DNA of 64,000 bases from Fulvia fulva (Eukaryota > Ascomycota > Dothideomycetes > Mycosphaerellales > Mycosphaerellaceae): NCBI RefSeq assembly GCF_020509005.1, contig NC_063014.1, positions 4,278,001 through 4,342,000 on the forward strand, read 5' to 3'. The translations under genes and the position numbers were made by a program. The notes under the pieces were generated by a model. It was not told the origin of the DNA. It saw nothing but the letters and a program-made list of their open reading frames with translations, and ran no database searches. Below, piece by piece: positions 31,836 to 44,500 of the stretch (its first letter is position 1; each line of letters begins with the position of its first letter).

Positions 31836-34163
31836 TATTAAAGAGCTAGTATTTACGCGCGGCGGAGGGCGCTTAAACTAGTTAACAGGGTAGTCTAGCG
31901 AGTATAAGTTATAGTCTATACGGTAGTAGCGGACATAACCGCCTACTACAATAATACTAGCCTTCTCCTTAGGCTCGAGCTTCTGAAGTTCCTTGAATTC
32001 GCGCGGTATCTAGGCGTATAGCTTAAGGCCTAAACCTTAGGCTACGCCGGGCGCGGTAGGTATAGTACCGTTACTACCGCTATTACTACCGCTAGTACTA
32101 CGAGGTGGTCGTAGTATAGCTAGGGTCTTTGACTTTAGGCGCTCGAACTTAGCTTCGAGCTTATAGTATAGGTCGACTAAGTCTTCGCGGTCCTTAGTCT
32201 CTATAGGTAGTGCCTCTATATATTTGTAGTTAAGCTTACCCTCGAGTAGGCGGTGATTAGTCTTAGCTAATAGGTCGTATAAGCTACGCTATTCGTCGTA
32301 CTTAGCAATAAAGATAGAAAATGACTCGTTCTTACCCTACTATAAGACCTAGAGCTTCTAGAAGGCCTTACCTACGACGTCCTTCTTACTATACCGATCG
32401 ATAAGGAATTAGATTGTCCTATCGATAGACTTAAAGGGGTTAACGTTATTGCGCTTAGTACGCTTAGAGGGTACTCGCGGATTATATAGCTAGTACGGGT
32501 ACCCGTCGAGGTAGTTAAGGATATAGCGTAGTCCGTCCTTGATAGTCTAGAACTATATTACGGACAGCTTAATCTCTAGCTAACTAAGCGAACGGTTAAA
32601 GTTTATATTCTTATTATTGAAATTGCTTTCTAGATCCTTAACTGACTTGTTAGTATATATAATATTAACGGAGGGTTCGATAGTAGTGAACTAGCTAACG
32701 GCGGTATTACTAGTTACCCTAGAAGTACTACTAGGTGTACCCTAGCGTTCTCGTCGTAAGGAGTTACGGCGTAGGTACCGGCGTAGTCGACTATTATCTC
32801 TACCCTTATCGTTATAAGAGTTGTCTCCGTCGTTATCGCTACTACCTCTACTACCTCCTCGTCGGGTGCCTCTACCTATACGGTCCTACTAAGTAGGAGG
32901 CGTAGGTAATCGTGAAATACCGTTACGACGAGGGGAGTAGACGCGGACTTAACGACTACGGTTATTATTATTATTACCGTTAGTACCGCTAGTATTGCTA
33001 GTACCGTTCGTGTCCTTAGCTACTAGCTAAGCCTTTAGCTCTACTACCTCCTTATTTAGAGCCTAATAACGCTTAGATAGGGCTTTAATGTCCTTAGGTG
33101 ATATGCCTACCTACGACTCCTCGACCTATCCAAAGAGCGTATTATTGTCCTATCGGAGGCGCTAATTAGCTTCCTTAAGGTCTTATATCTAACTCTTATA
33201 CTTCTAGTATTTATTAAAGTAGAATATAAAGAGGCTCTTAATATCCTTATCCTTTTCGAGTTAACTAAGACTCTTAGATATGATATTACGTTCCTTCTTT
33301 ATATCGGCGTACTTCCGCTATATAACCTTATTAGCCTTCTTTAGGGACTCGACCTAGTTAAAAAGTATAATGAAGTCTAACTATATCTAGCGAACGAGGT
33401 GAAACATAATCTCCGGGTATACTATAGTACTAGTCGCGAACTCGGCTAGGCTCTTAATAGTAGTATACTCTAAGGCGATTGCCTACTCCTTAGGTTAGCG
33501 TATATTATTAGTTTCACTATCTTATATAGATATATTATCTCTTGACTCTATAATCTTATACACCTTGATTCCTCCTTCTTCTAAGATCTATTCTTCGTCG
33601 AGGAATTATATAAAGTTAATAGGGTCGGAGGTTAAGGCAAACTACTATTCTTTAGGTAGTAGGTCCTTCTCGATCTCTTATTATACGGCGGCGAATACGT
33701 TCGAGTCGTCGTCGGAAGGGAAGGCACCTAGGGCGGTATCGATACCTAGGTTATTAAGTATCTACGTTTTAGTAGATACGGTTAGGAATAGCTTAGTACG
33801 TACGAGCGACTAACGCTTATACTTACTAAGATCTAGATAAAGAGGTTACTTAGGTAAGAGCACCCCGTTAGTAGTACTACCGGGTATAGCTATACTATAC
33901 TATTACGTAGTAGATAAGACGGCTCTCTTAGTAGGTATATAAAGGCCCTATAAGAGTAGGGAGGCGCGCGGTTTACGCGAAGGAGAGAGGTAATCTATTA
34001 ACTTAACTAATACGCTTGTTTACGCGACTATAGTTATTATTAATACGCCTATACGCGCGACTCGACGGTTAGTAACTATAGTGAACTTGACCTACCTTAA
34101 CGCGTACTTTACTAGTACGATTTGATTATAACTACTAGCCTAGCTAGATAGGCCGCTTATAAG

Positions 34164-34172
34164 ACCGAACAA
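34164..34172 (-). other. Candidate self-priming primer-binding site of Gypsy-B
   Basis: On the minus strand TTGTTCGGT begins 2 nt after the end of the 5' LTR. It is the exact complement of ACCGAACAA in the LTR about 40 nt after a TATA-like sequence. This is the layout of Tf1/sushi-type self-priming elements. Confidence 0.55.
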
Positions 34173-34174
34173 AC

Positions 34175-34348
34175 TATTACGGGTAGTGATCTATAAGACG
34201 ATAGTATAGGGTTGCCGTAAAATAAGCGTTGTTCGGTAAGGCTATAAAAGAGAAGCGTAAAGCGCGCGAGATATATAGGGAAGCGCTAAGGCGCTAGTAC
34301 GCGGGGAAGAGCCGCGGCGCGACGTTACGGTAGTAGTGAACCGTAATA
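34175..34348 (-). repeat. Gypsy-B 5' LTR
   Basis: 174 bp with inverted ends TATTACGG/CCGTAATA. A TATA-like TATATAT sits at about 34,271-34,278 (minus strand reading). The nine bases ACCGAACAA (minus strand, 34,237-34,229), about 40 nt downstream, are complementary to the sequence just inside the element. Confidence 0.88.
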
Positions 34349-34353
34349 TATAG

Positions 34354-35732
34354 TCCTCCTTCTATAGCTTCCTAAGTACTACTATTATCGATTCTCTATA
34401 CAGCTTCGGGTAGTATCCTTATTATAGGTATACGGTAAAAAGGGCTACTAGGCTCGGGGCAATTTCCTTCTTATACTCTTTTAGTAGGAGGTTAGGTATC
34501 TTATCTAGTCCCGGGGCTTTTCGTCTCTTAAGCTTACCTATAACTCCCTCTACTATCTCTAGAATAACCGCCTAGTCTATTTTTAATAGCTCCGGGTACG
34601 TTATCGAGTCTATATCGGTAAGGTCCGCCTCTACGTATATTGAGAAGAAGTAATCGGCTAAGGCTCTAGCTTTATCTCTAGGCGTAGTCTAGGTAACCCC
34701 TTCGCGGTTTACGATTAGGGGGAAGTAGGGAGCCCTTTCTTCTCGGGATAATCTTACCTATTTAGCGAGTCTCTATATTTACTCTAGGTACTCTATAACT
34801 ATCCCTACTATTACTCTCTATTCTTATAGTTTGTCGCGCCGTATCTATACCTTCTTATCCTTTACCGCGCGGTAGTATCGATCCTATACTTCTTAAGTAT
34901 ATTCCTCTATCTATTATCTCCTTACCTTCCTTACTTCCTTTACCTTCGTAGTACATTCCTAGGTCTAGTACGGCTTCTAGTAGGTCGAGGGTTCGAGTAG
35001 CGGTATATATCGTTCTACTACTTACTAGATTATAGTAGTGACTTGTTCTACTATATAGTCTAACTAGGTTATCGTCTCTAGGGTCTAGTTCTACGGTAGG
35101 TTTACTATAAGGTGTTACCGTATTTTGTCCTATCGAGCTTTCTTCTAATTATAGCGGGGTTCTCTAATAGGCTCCTCTATAGCTTTTACGTCGAGCGTTA
35201 TCTATATAGGGATATAGTTAGAGGATACTTTAAGTACGTAGTTTAGCCGGTAGTTAACTAGTCTTTCCTTAAGTTCCTATAATAGGAAGTATAGGTCGAT
35301 TATACTCGTACTTATACGTAGCTTCTACGTCTCTATTCCCTTTAGGGTTACTAGAGCTATTCCGTATCGTATAGTTATATCGAGTAGCTATCCTCCTAGG
35401 AACGTATATAGAGGAGTAAAGTCGAGCCCCTATTAGGGTTAGTAGAGGTTAAGGTCGCCTAAGAGTAAGTATTATACTCCTTAGTATAGGGCCTTCTCTA
35501 GGTAGGTAAGGGTCTCTATTTCCTTACTCGTACGGCTCTACGGTAGTAGGTTATAGACGCTATAGATCTAGATAGGTCCTTAGAATATAGCGATCTAGAT
35601 TAATATTAAGTCGCCTCGTCTTCCTTACTATAGTTATAGTATAGTCTCCTATATATCGAGGTCTAGCGTCTTACTAACGTAGATATATATCCTTAGCGTC
35701 TATTACGGTTTACCTTTATATAGACGTACTTC
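34354..35732 (-). mobile_element. LINE-C copy 2, upstream half (RT N-terminus and endonuclease)
   Basis: This continues the minus-strand LINE at 17,449-19,650 on the other side of Gypsy-B. It encodes RT fingers (LKRRKAPGLDKIPNLLLK, about 34,510-34,540) and the end of the endonuclease (about 35,300-35,730). At the junction, removing Gypsy-B and one copy of TATAG rejoins the frame as KEDY-IRLK. The 5' part is missing beyond 35,732, where an LTR-like repeat and Gypsy-C begin. Confidence 0.82.
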
Positions 35733-35893
35733 AGTATTACGTAACCTCGTACCCTAGCGCGCCCGGACCCTAGATTTAGGCCCGATCTTATCTTACGCTT
35801 CTCGCGACTTCTTACTTCTCTTCTTTATAGAACTTATTCGATTCTAAGGTATTAATACGTTTGCGCCCTATCTTACGCCTTATCCGTATTATT
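35733..35893 (+). repeat. Short LTR-like repeat, copy 2 (candidate 5' LTR of Gypsy-C)
   Basis: 161 bp starting AGTATTACG and ending CCGTATTATT, located exactly between the end of LINE-C copy 2 and the start of Gypsy-C gag-like sequence. Its position favours a 5' LTR of Gypsy-C with RIP-altered TG/CA ends. No matching 3' LTR was found in the window. Confidence 0.6.
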
Positions 35894-36766
35894 AAGTTCT
35901 ACCGCCCTTAGATCGCCGAGCCGTACGATTATAGACTATATATCGCTACTACGACTACGTACGACCGAGACTTAAATAGCCGTAGGTACTAATACGACTA
36001 TTAGACTAGACGAATTATCCTTTATCCTAAGACTTAACCTAAACCCTCTTACGAAGGCGTTCCTCCGAGAAGCCCGATAAAAGTAGAACGGTATAATTAG
36101 CGTAGCGTAGTAAGAGGTAGAAGACGAGTCGTAGTAGGATCCGGATTTCGACGATACCGTAGGTATAGAACGACTACGTAATATAGCGTAAGAGATATAG
36201 AACGAGACTTAGGGTCGTAGAGATACTAAGTAGGCTTGTTAGTAAGAGGAAGAACGTCGGCGCTAGAAGTACTAAGAGCTACTACGTAATAAGTATAACC
36301 GACGTTAGTCTAAGAAGGAAACTAGACTCCGTATAGGTAGAGAGGATAAGACCTTATAATAGGGTATACGTACGCGGAAGAAGGAATATCTTAGCTACCG
36401 CTATACGATACCGATTGACTTTACCTAGAAGGGCAAAGAGGTAGAAGCAGGCTACGGTATAACCCTACTAAGTTCTAGATCGCTAGAGCCGAGGAGCTTT
36501 CTCGCTCGGTTACTAAGAACCTAGAAGCCTAGCTAGATATCCTAGACGAATACCGTCTCGCCTACCTCGGTCTTAAGGAGGTACGGGAGGTATTAACTAT
36601 TTAGAAGAGTCGGCTTCAGGCTAAGGCTAATAGGTATAAGGATAAGTTAGTATCGCTCTAAGTAATACTCGACGAGCTTAGGGACGATAAGGACTTAGCG
36701 GCTAAGATCGCTTACCTAAAGAAGTTAGGTAAGAAGGCGGCCGCTAATATTAAGAACTTACGTAGT

Positions 36767-37000
36767 TGTTAAGAATATATAGGCCGTAGGTCAAGTATAT
36801 AGATATAGGTGTGTTATGTAACTAGATTACGTGACTAGGGTTTACTAGCCTATAGGCTAGTAAACATCCGGACACCTAGTATCTACCTATACTAATACTA
36901 GCGATACTATATATAGATACACGCTATCCTATTAGGTCCTTCTTCGTCTTTCGTATAATCCGCCGTCTTCTACTACTACGTAACTCGTACCTATTTAATA
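36767..37000 (+). repeat. Copia 5' LTR
   Basis: 234 bp from TGTTAAGAA to TTTAATA (RIP form of a CA end). Nearly identical to 46,981-47,214. Confidence 0.92.
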
Positions 37001-37014
37001 GGTTATAAGCCCGG
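37001..37014 (+). other. Copia primer-binding site, half-tRNA(iMet) type
   Basis: GGTTATAAGCCCGG directly follows the LTR. With one TpA read back as TpG it fits the anticodon-arm complement of initiator tRNA-Met, the internal tRNA site used by Drosophila copia. The match is from memory of the tRNA arm. Confidence 0.55.
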
Positions 37015-40000
37015 GTTAGTAACTCGGTATTTTACCCTCGATAAAGTCGTATTAGAGTTATTACTCTTTAGAACAAAAGGAAGGTAGACTAGAGGCCGTA
37101 CCCGCCTTGTATAGGAAGCTATAGCCGTGCTATAGGTATATATAAGACGTAAAAGAGCCTAGTAAGGCACTATTAGACTCCGAGTTAGGGAGCCTATACT
37201 AATACCTTAGACAAGTAGGCGAGCTTACTAAGAAGAGTCGCTCTCCGGACATCGCGTTCGTATCGACTAACTGTTTATTCTAAGAGAGCCGTAGTGTCTT
37301 AGAAACCCCCTCTACTAAGAGAGTTACGCTATAGTATCTTAGTACTAACACGATCCTTCGACTTTCCTCCCCTTCCCGGCGGATAGCTATTCTCTCCGCT
37401 ATTAACCTCGCGTTCGTTTTATCCTATTTCGGTCCGATCGCGTACGACCGAATATATCCTTTTACCTAAGGGCAGCTAACCTATCCCTTAACTTACAAAA
37501 AATAGAGAACGAGACCAGGTTTATAAGAAAGAGAGTAGTACCTATTCTAATAAGAGAGAACCACGAAACATAGTTCAAGCTAATAAGAATATACCTAGTA
37601 TTAAAGTAGGTTAACTAGGTCCTCGAAGATATTATTATAGACATTCCCGCTATAACCCTATCTATAGCGAGACCCTTTACATTATCGGAGTCATCCCTTC
37701 CTTTAAATTAAGCGATAAGGAAGGTATCGTATAGACGGCATAATGTAACGGCCTTATATAAGATGTATATCTGTCTATCGATAGATAATTAAGAGATAAT
37801 ATACGAGATCCGGTATACTAAGGAGTTATAGGAATAGGCTAAAGCTAAATATAAGAGAAGACTTCTCGCTACTAGAAGAAGTTTGCTTTAGCAATATACC
37901 AATTTCGTAATAATAGAGGACTAGTCATTAAATAACGCCTAGTAGGAGCTTAGCTCAATTATAAGGAGGGCTGTTTTAATCTCGCCTTAGTTCTAAGACA
38001 TTAAGACTAAGGACAGAAAGATCTAGTAACTCTTAGTAGCTCTACTAGACTTATTTAGCTCAATTCGCGATGTAATTGATACCTAGGTAAATCTCTTACT
38101 ACAAGACATTCTTATAATTCTTAGGGAGAAGTAAGAATTAATAATTTATTAAGGGATAGCTATGTTCGTTAAGAAGAGTTTCTAGGGCAAGCTTACGTAC
38201 TATCTCTACGATAGTAACTATTTTATAAGCAAGTGCCTATACCTTTCTATAGCTCAGTAGGCTATTAGGAACAAGGACAAACTAGCTAGGGTTACCTACC
38301 CTACTAAGAGACAACCGTCACTACCTTATAGGAGGTCATTATTACTAAACCTTTATAATGTCCTTAAGGTAATAACGGACCTTACAAAGTAGATAAAGGA
38401 GAGCCGTAAGCCAAAGGCCTCCTCTAGTAAGAAGCCTATAAGGGCCTATACGACCTAGAAAGACGTATCAGACTCTAAGATACTATTAGAAGATAATAAT
38501 GTTAATAAGGTTGCCTATTCTACTATAGAAGCTGAAGGTAAGTACCCCCTGTCCGAGTAGTTACTTAACTCTTATCCTTTATTATATATAACTGACTAAG
38601 ATTCACTATTTAGGACACTAAAGCCTCTTTAAAAGAGGAAGTAGATCAAGGTTAGGGGTGGCTATCTACAAGCTATATATATAGGAAGTATAGTAATAGG
38701 TAGTCCTTCTAGAAAGCAAATTGTCTTAGAAAATGTCTTGTTTGTCCCTAGCCTTAGAGTTAGTCTTGTTTCGTAGAATCAGTTTAGCTAATAGTTTGCT
38801 ATCTAACTACCTAGTTTCACCCTAAAATCCTTGTCTAGTAAACCCGTTGTCTAGACTAAACTTCGAGGAGGAGTACCGTTTATCTACTCGATCTCGGAAA
38901 TTCTTAAGCTATAGTATACTAGTATACTCTCTTAAGAACGTGACGGCACCGCTATAGCTAATACTAAGTCCGAAGGTCAGTAGGAGCTATAGTAAAGAAG
39001 ATATATACACCTTAGTAAGGGACTACTAAGAAACCTTTATAGAGTTACTAATAAGAAAGATCCTATCCCTATTCCTTCTAAACACCTAAGTTGTAAGGTA
39101 TGCTCCCTTACTAATATAAGGAAGTTTAAGGGACCTACTATAGAGAGAAAAGGAGAAAAGCTAGCCCTTGTCTCTATTAATATCTGTAGGCCTTTTTAGA
39201 GCGTAGTCTCTAGGCTAGGATATAAATATTAGCTTAAGATTATAGACAACTTCTCTAGGAAGAAGTAGGTAATCCCTTTAAAGGCTAGGAGCGACACTCC
39301 TATAGCCCTACGGGATTAGAAGGTCTAGGTAGAACAGTAGTTAAGGTACTTTCTTTCTACGATCCGTAGTAATAGTATAAAGGAAATTCTCGCCTTACTA
39401 AAAGAGTAGGAAAAGGAGTTTAGCACTTAGATAGATACAACTAATACCTATAACTCTCTTTAAAATGGACCTATAGAAAGGTCAATTCAAGCCTCTAAGA
39501 ATATAGTCCGGGCTATGCTTAAAGACTCTAGTATACTAGTTAAGTTCTAGCTAGAAGCTTTATAAGCACAGACTATAATCAGAAACAGACTGCCTAATAG
39601 TCCGATCATTAATAGTATGGCTCTTTTACTAGAAGAAGCCTTTACTAGCTAAGTACCGTTAGTCGACTATTTCCGCGTCTAGGGATATAAAGCTATAGTC
39701 TATATAGACCTAAGAGCCTAACCTCAAGGCTTAAGGAGAGACAAGTTAATGAACCGAGGAAAAGAAGCCGTGTTTATAGGCTACTTAGAAAACACTACAA
39801 AACAATAGCTCTTCTAGGATCCCGATATAAAAGCAATAAAAGCGTATAGTCACGTCGACTAGTTTAAGAATAAGAAGGGGGGAGATATAGATCTTAGTAT
39901 CACCTTTACTAACTAGCCGAGTCGAGCGCTATAGCGTAATCCTATTAGAAGGAAGCCCTTAAGGCCGAAATTTTCCGATAGGGGATTATTAGAGACACCG

Positions 40001-41500
40001 TTACGAAGGCTAGGAGAAAATATTAAGGCGGTTTTAATACTATCGAAGGCCGATAACGGTAGATCTATATAGAACCTACCTAAGTCATTAATACTATAAC
40101 AACCGCTATTTATACAACTTCCCCCTCCCCTAAAGTATATTAGGAAATACTAGAAGTTTAGAGATCAGGGTACTCTAATAAAAGAAAAAGAAGATGTCGT
40201 TCAGTTCGACCTATCCGAACACCTAGCGCTACCTTAGGTTATAGGCAACAAGAGGTTAAGGGTGGACGGAGATAATAACTCTAAAGAGTATAAGGCTAAA
40301 CACTATAAGGCTCTTATCGCCTAGATGTTCTATCTAGACCCTATAATAAGCTAGGTAGAGGAGATTCTAAACGACGTAGAAGAACATACATTTGCTACTA
40401 TTAGGCAGGCTATAGCCTATTAGTAGGAAGTGCTAATCCTAAAGTCCTATAAGGTAGCCGTAGGAGACCCCGAATAGGGACATATATAGAAAGAGGTAAT
40501 CGAGAACGAACTTATTACCTTAGTAAGTAACAACACCTAGGAAGTAGTTATACCGCCAAAGGGTACGAATCTAGTTACTTCTAGGTAGGTCTTTGATGTG
40601 AAAAGAATGATTAGTAGAGCTATTAAGAAGTTTAAGGTAAGACTAGTTATAAGAGGGTTTTTATAGAAATATAGAGTTGACTTCGAAGAGACCTTTATAC
40701 CTACTATTAGACATGATACTCTCCGAGTATTTATAGTAGTAGTGTGTAAGAGAGATCTCGAGATGTACCTAGTAGATGTGAATAATGCTTTTACCTAAAG
40801 TAGTCTTCTTAAAGACATCTATATAATCCTACCCCTAGGAGTTGAAGCACCTCTAAACATAGTGTTTAAGGTCCTACGAAGCCTTTATAGGCTTAAGCAA
40901 GTAGCTAGAGACTAGAACAAGCTCTGTGTTACGAAGCTAGAGAAGATTAGATTTACCTAGTCCTAGGTAGATCTATACCTACTTATCTATACGGATAGAG
41001 ACCTGATAGTCCTTACCTATATAGATAATATACCTATTGTAGCTCCGAAGCTATTAGATGTTTAGTAGTTTAAGGCTAAGCCTAGAAAAGTGTTTAAGAT
41101 TAAAGATCTTAGTGAACCTACGAAGATCCTTAGAATAAGGATTATAAGAGATAGGTCCTAAGGGACTTTAAAGCTTAATTAAGGACACTATGTCTACGCT
41201 AACTTAGCGAAGATAAACATAGCTAGAGAGAAGGCTACGCTAACCTACTTACCTATAGAGAGCTACGAGCATTTAGTACCTACGGCTCCTATAGATAAGA
41301 GGTGTAACAAATAGGATTACTAGAGCTATAATAGTATCTAGATATAGCTAATGACAACAATAAGGCTAGACTTAGCATTCCCCCTTAGAAGAATTAGCTT
41401 ATATATTACTAATCCCTCGTAGTAGTATATAAAGGCTTTAACGAAGCTCTCCCGATACCTACGGTCGTACCTAGACCTAGGTCTTATATATAGAAAGGGA

Positions 41501-44500
41501 AAAATGGCGACGACGACGGCAGTAGGCGACCGAGAGTAAGGTGGAGACGAGTAGAGGACGCTCTATAAGAAGGCGGAAGAGATAGTAGCGGTAGAAGAAG
41601 GGAGGTTTCCGGAGAGAGTACTAAAAGGAGTAATAAGCGAACTACTCGGGGGACTAAAGGCGCTCAAACGACAAATAAGCACTACGATTAACATAGCAAT
41701 CGAGGTAGCAACACGAAACGTAAGAAATAACCCTTAAAGAGACCCGAGACAGACCTAGGGCCTTACGACCTAGGTAGTAATCGCGAGCCAACCTACCCCC
41801 CCTTAGAGTATAGTACTACGAGTCTACATTACGGACTAGAAAGAGAAGGAGGAGATAGGAAAGATGACCGGGAGGGAGATAGTCGAGAAGATCGGAGTAA
41901 AGGGAATAGTAGGGGCAAGGGTAGACAACAAAGGGGTCAAGCTGTTTATAGTATACGTGAACAAGAAGGCCCTCGAAATAAATAAGGAGTGGACACTAAA
42001 GATCGGGAGTATAGCGAAAGTCTCCTATCAACAGTACATAGTAATTACGTATAGGGTTCTATAAACCTCTAATATATAAAGGGATATACTAAACCTCTAG
42101 AGGCAAAACTAGGTAATAGCACTAGGACTATAGATCATAAAGACAGCGTAGGTCAAGAAGAAGATAGAGGAGGGCAAGAGGGCCTCCTCGCTAATCTTAT
42201 AGGTTGTAATACTAGAGCAAGCGAACAAGGTCTTAGACTAAGGGTTATACTAGAACTTTAAGAGGCTAGATATAGAAATCTATTAGAGCAACTATAGAAT
42301 CCTTTAATATTTCAACTATTAACAGTACGGACATATTACCCTAAAGTGTAGCAAAGCTATACTAGTCTACTCCTACTATACTAGTAATTACGCGACCTAA
42401 GAGTGCTAAAAACGGAAGGAGGACATAAGATACGTAGTATATAGGAGAAAACACCCGGCATAGTCAAACTAATACCTAGTTAGACTATTAGCCTAGTAGA
42501 GAGCGCGGGAAGCAAGGGTAACAACACTAACTAGGTTCCTAGTAGGTAAACAGAAACAACTAGAAAGAACTACCTACCCGAATAAGAGACCCCGGCTATA
42601 AGAGGAGCTATAAATAGTGCTAGTAATAGGGAGACTAACGTTCTTATATAAGGTAGCGTAGAGCAATAGACAAATAAGAATCAACTAAATGATAGGGAGC
42701 TAACCCTAAAGGGAAGAACAGGAGGAGGGACGGGAAAACTAATAGTAAGACTAACAGTAAGACTGAACGGACCTAGATATAAACATATCCTAATGCCTTA
42801 TACAAATAGACTATTAATCATTCAGTATAATGTGAACAGAAGTAGAGACAAGGTCTAAAGGAGCTTTCTACAAGCCTTAGACCCGGAGGAACACTATACT
42901 ATAGCAATATAGGAACTATAGATCAACCTATACTCTAGGATTCTATTAGCTATACGAGACCCGAGATACTACGTAGTAATAAACAGAACCGAGGGAGTCC
43001 TACGAACATATATCTATGTTAGTAAGAAGGTACTAGTAGAGGACTAGTAGGCCTAGCCGAGAACCGATAGGGATATCACTATAGTATAGCTCAAAACAAC
43101 TTAAGGCTAGGTCCTGATCTATAGCGTATACAACCCACCTCTAGAGTCTAGAAGTAGCACATAACTATATACGCTAGGAAGGCTCCCGGAAGCAATAGAC
43201 TAACAAAACTATAACATCGTAATAGGAGATTTTAACCTCTACTACCTAAAGTAGGGATCGGACTTCACCCTAGTATACTACTTCTTAGTAGGGAGGCTTA
43301 TTAGTTAGATAGAAACAGCCCAAATAGACTTGATTACGCTAAAGGGAACAGAAACTTAGGCTAGAAACAATAGTTCTAGCACGCTAGACCTATACTTTAT
43401 GTCCTACGCCTTAACACGTCGGGTAGAAAGCTATATAGTTAATGACTAACTAGAGTCCTGATTAGACCACTATCTAATCCAAACCGACATCCAACTTATA
43501 GTTAAGGAGGAGAGGGAACCTAAGAGGAAGCTCTACTAGAAGCAGGCCGAGTAGACACTAGTATAGTAGCGGCTAGAAGGCGAACTAGAATAGGTGAATA
43601 TTAACGACATATATATAATAGAGGGGATCGACCAAGTAGTAGAGCAGCTAATAGAAGCTATATAAAGGGTAGCCTAGGCCTATATACCTAAGAAGAGATG
43701 GTCGCTATACTAGAAGCTATACTAGACACTAGAGTATATAGCCAAAGTCAAGGAGGCAAGGAGAGTAAGAAGGAGATAGGAGTAACGACGCACCTAAGTA
43801 AACTAGGAAGCCTATAACAACGCGTATAAAGCAAAGAAGGCGTAGATTAGAAGAGACAAGACGTAGGAGTAGAGGTTAACTATAGGGATGATTATAGAAC
43901 ACCCGGAACAAATCTAGAGACTAGTAGAATAGGCTAGGAAACTAGACGAGGAACGAAACTCCCCGCCCTAGTTTCCCTTAATATAGGACTAAGACGGGGA
44001 AACGTAAACCACTCCGATAGGGAAAGCGAAAGCATTTGTAGACTACTTCTTCGGGACTTAGGTAGAGGCAGACCTAAGCAACATCCTAGGAACATACATT
44101 CCTCCGCTAAGGGAGGCTAACTAGTAAGTATCTACTATAGAGATCGGAAACATTATTAAGAAACTGAAGGGTAACAAAGCCCTAGGCCTAGACAAGATCC
44201 CTAACTATTACCTAAAAGCTAGTAGCAGCCTTATTACTCTAGTGCTTACGCCAATCTTTACCTAGTACATAAAGTAGGGGTATTACCTAAAGGCCTTTAG
44301 GTAATCACTAACTTGCGTCCTAAGGAAATCCTAAAAGGAAGACTATACTAAGTTAAAGTCATATAGACCAATTACGTTACTAAATATACTAGGGAAGCTC
44401 CTAGAGAAGGTCGTAGCTATAAGGCTCACCGGAATAGTAGAAGAACATAACCTCCTCCCGGTAACGTAAATAGGGGGGAGATAAAAGAGATCTACCCTTA

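Larger units (their letters stand above)
19656..34348 (-). mobile_element. Gypsy-B, full-length RIP-ruined chromodomain Ty3/gypsy element (interrupted twice)
   Basis: Bounded by two 174-bp LTRs (5' LTR at 34,348-34,175, 3' LTR at 19,829-19,656) and a 5-bp target duplication TATAG (19,651-19,655 and 34,349-34,353). After subtracting the two insertions and their duplications the element is about 7.5 kb. On the minus strand: gag-like region (about 34,170-31,900), protease region, RT with FTKLDIISTFN (about 23,110) and YLVYLDNILIFS (about 22,930), integrase region, and a C-terminal chromodomain (YKYLVK-stop-KGY, about 20,420-20,450) followed by a G7 polypurine tract. Stops are mostly TAG. It is inserted in LINE-C and hosts Gypsy-A and a LINE-A fragment. 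Confidence 0.9.

Noticed and set aside
33565..33813. 82-aa plus-strand open frame
   Set aside because: It lies antisense to the gag-like part of Gypsy-B, has no domain, and its composition is that of RIP-mutated DNA.
41864..42064. 66-aa open frame as a host gene
   Set aside because: It sits inside LINE-B between its 5' end and zinc-knuckle region, so it is an undamaged piece of LINE ORF1.
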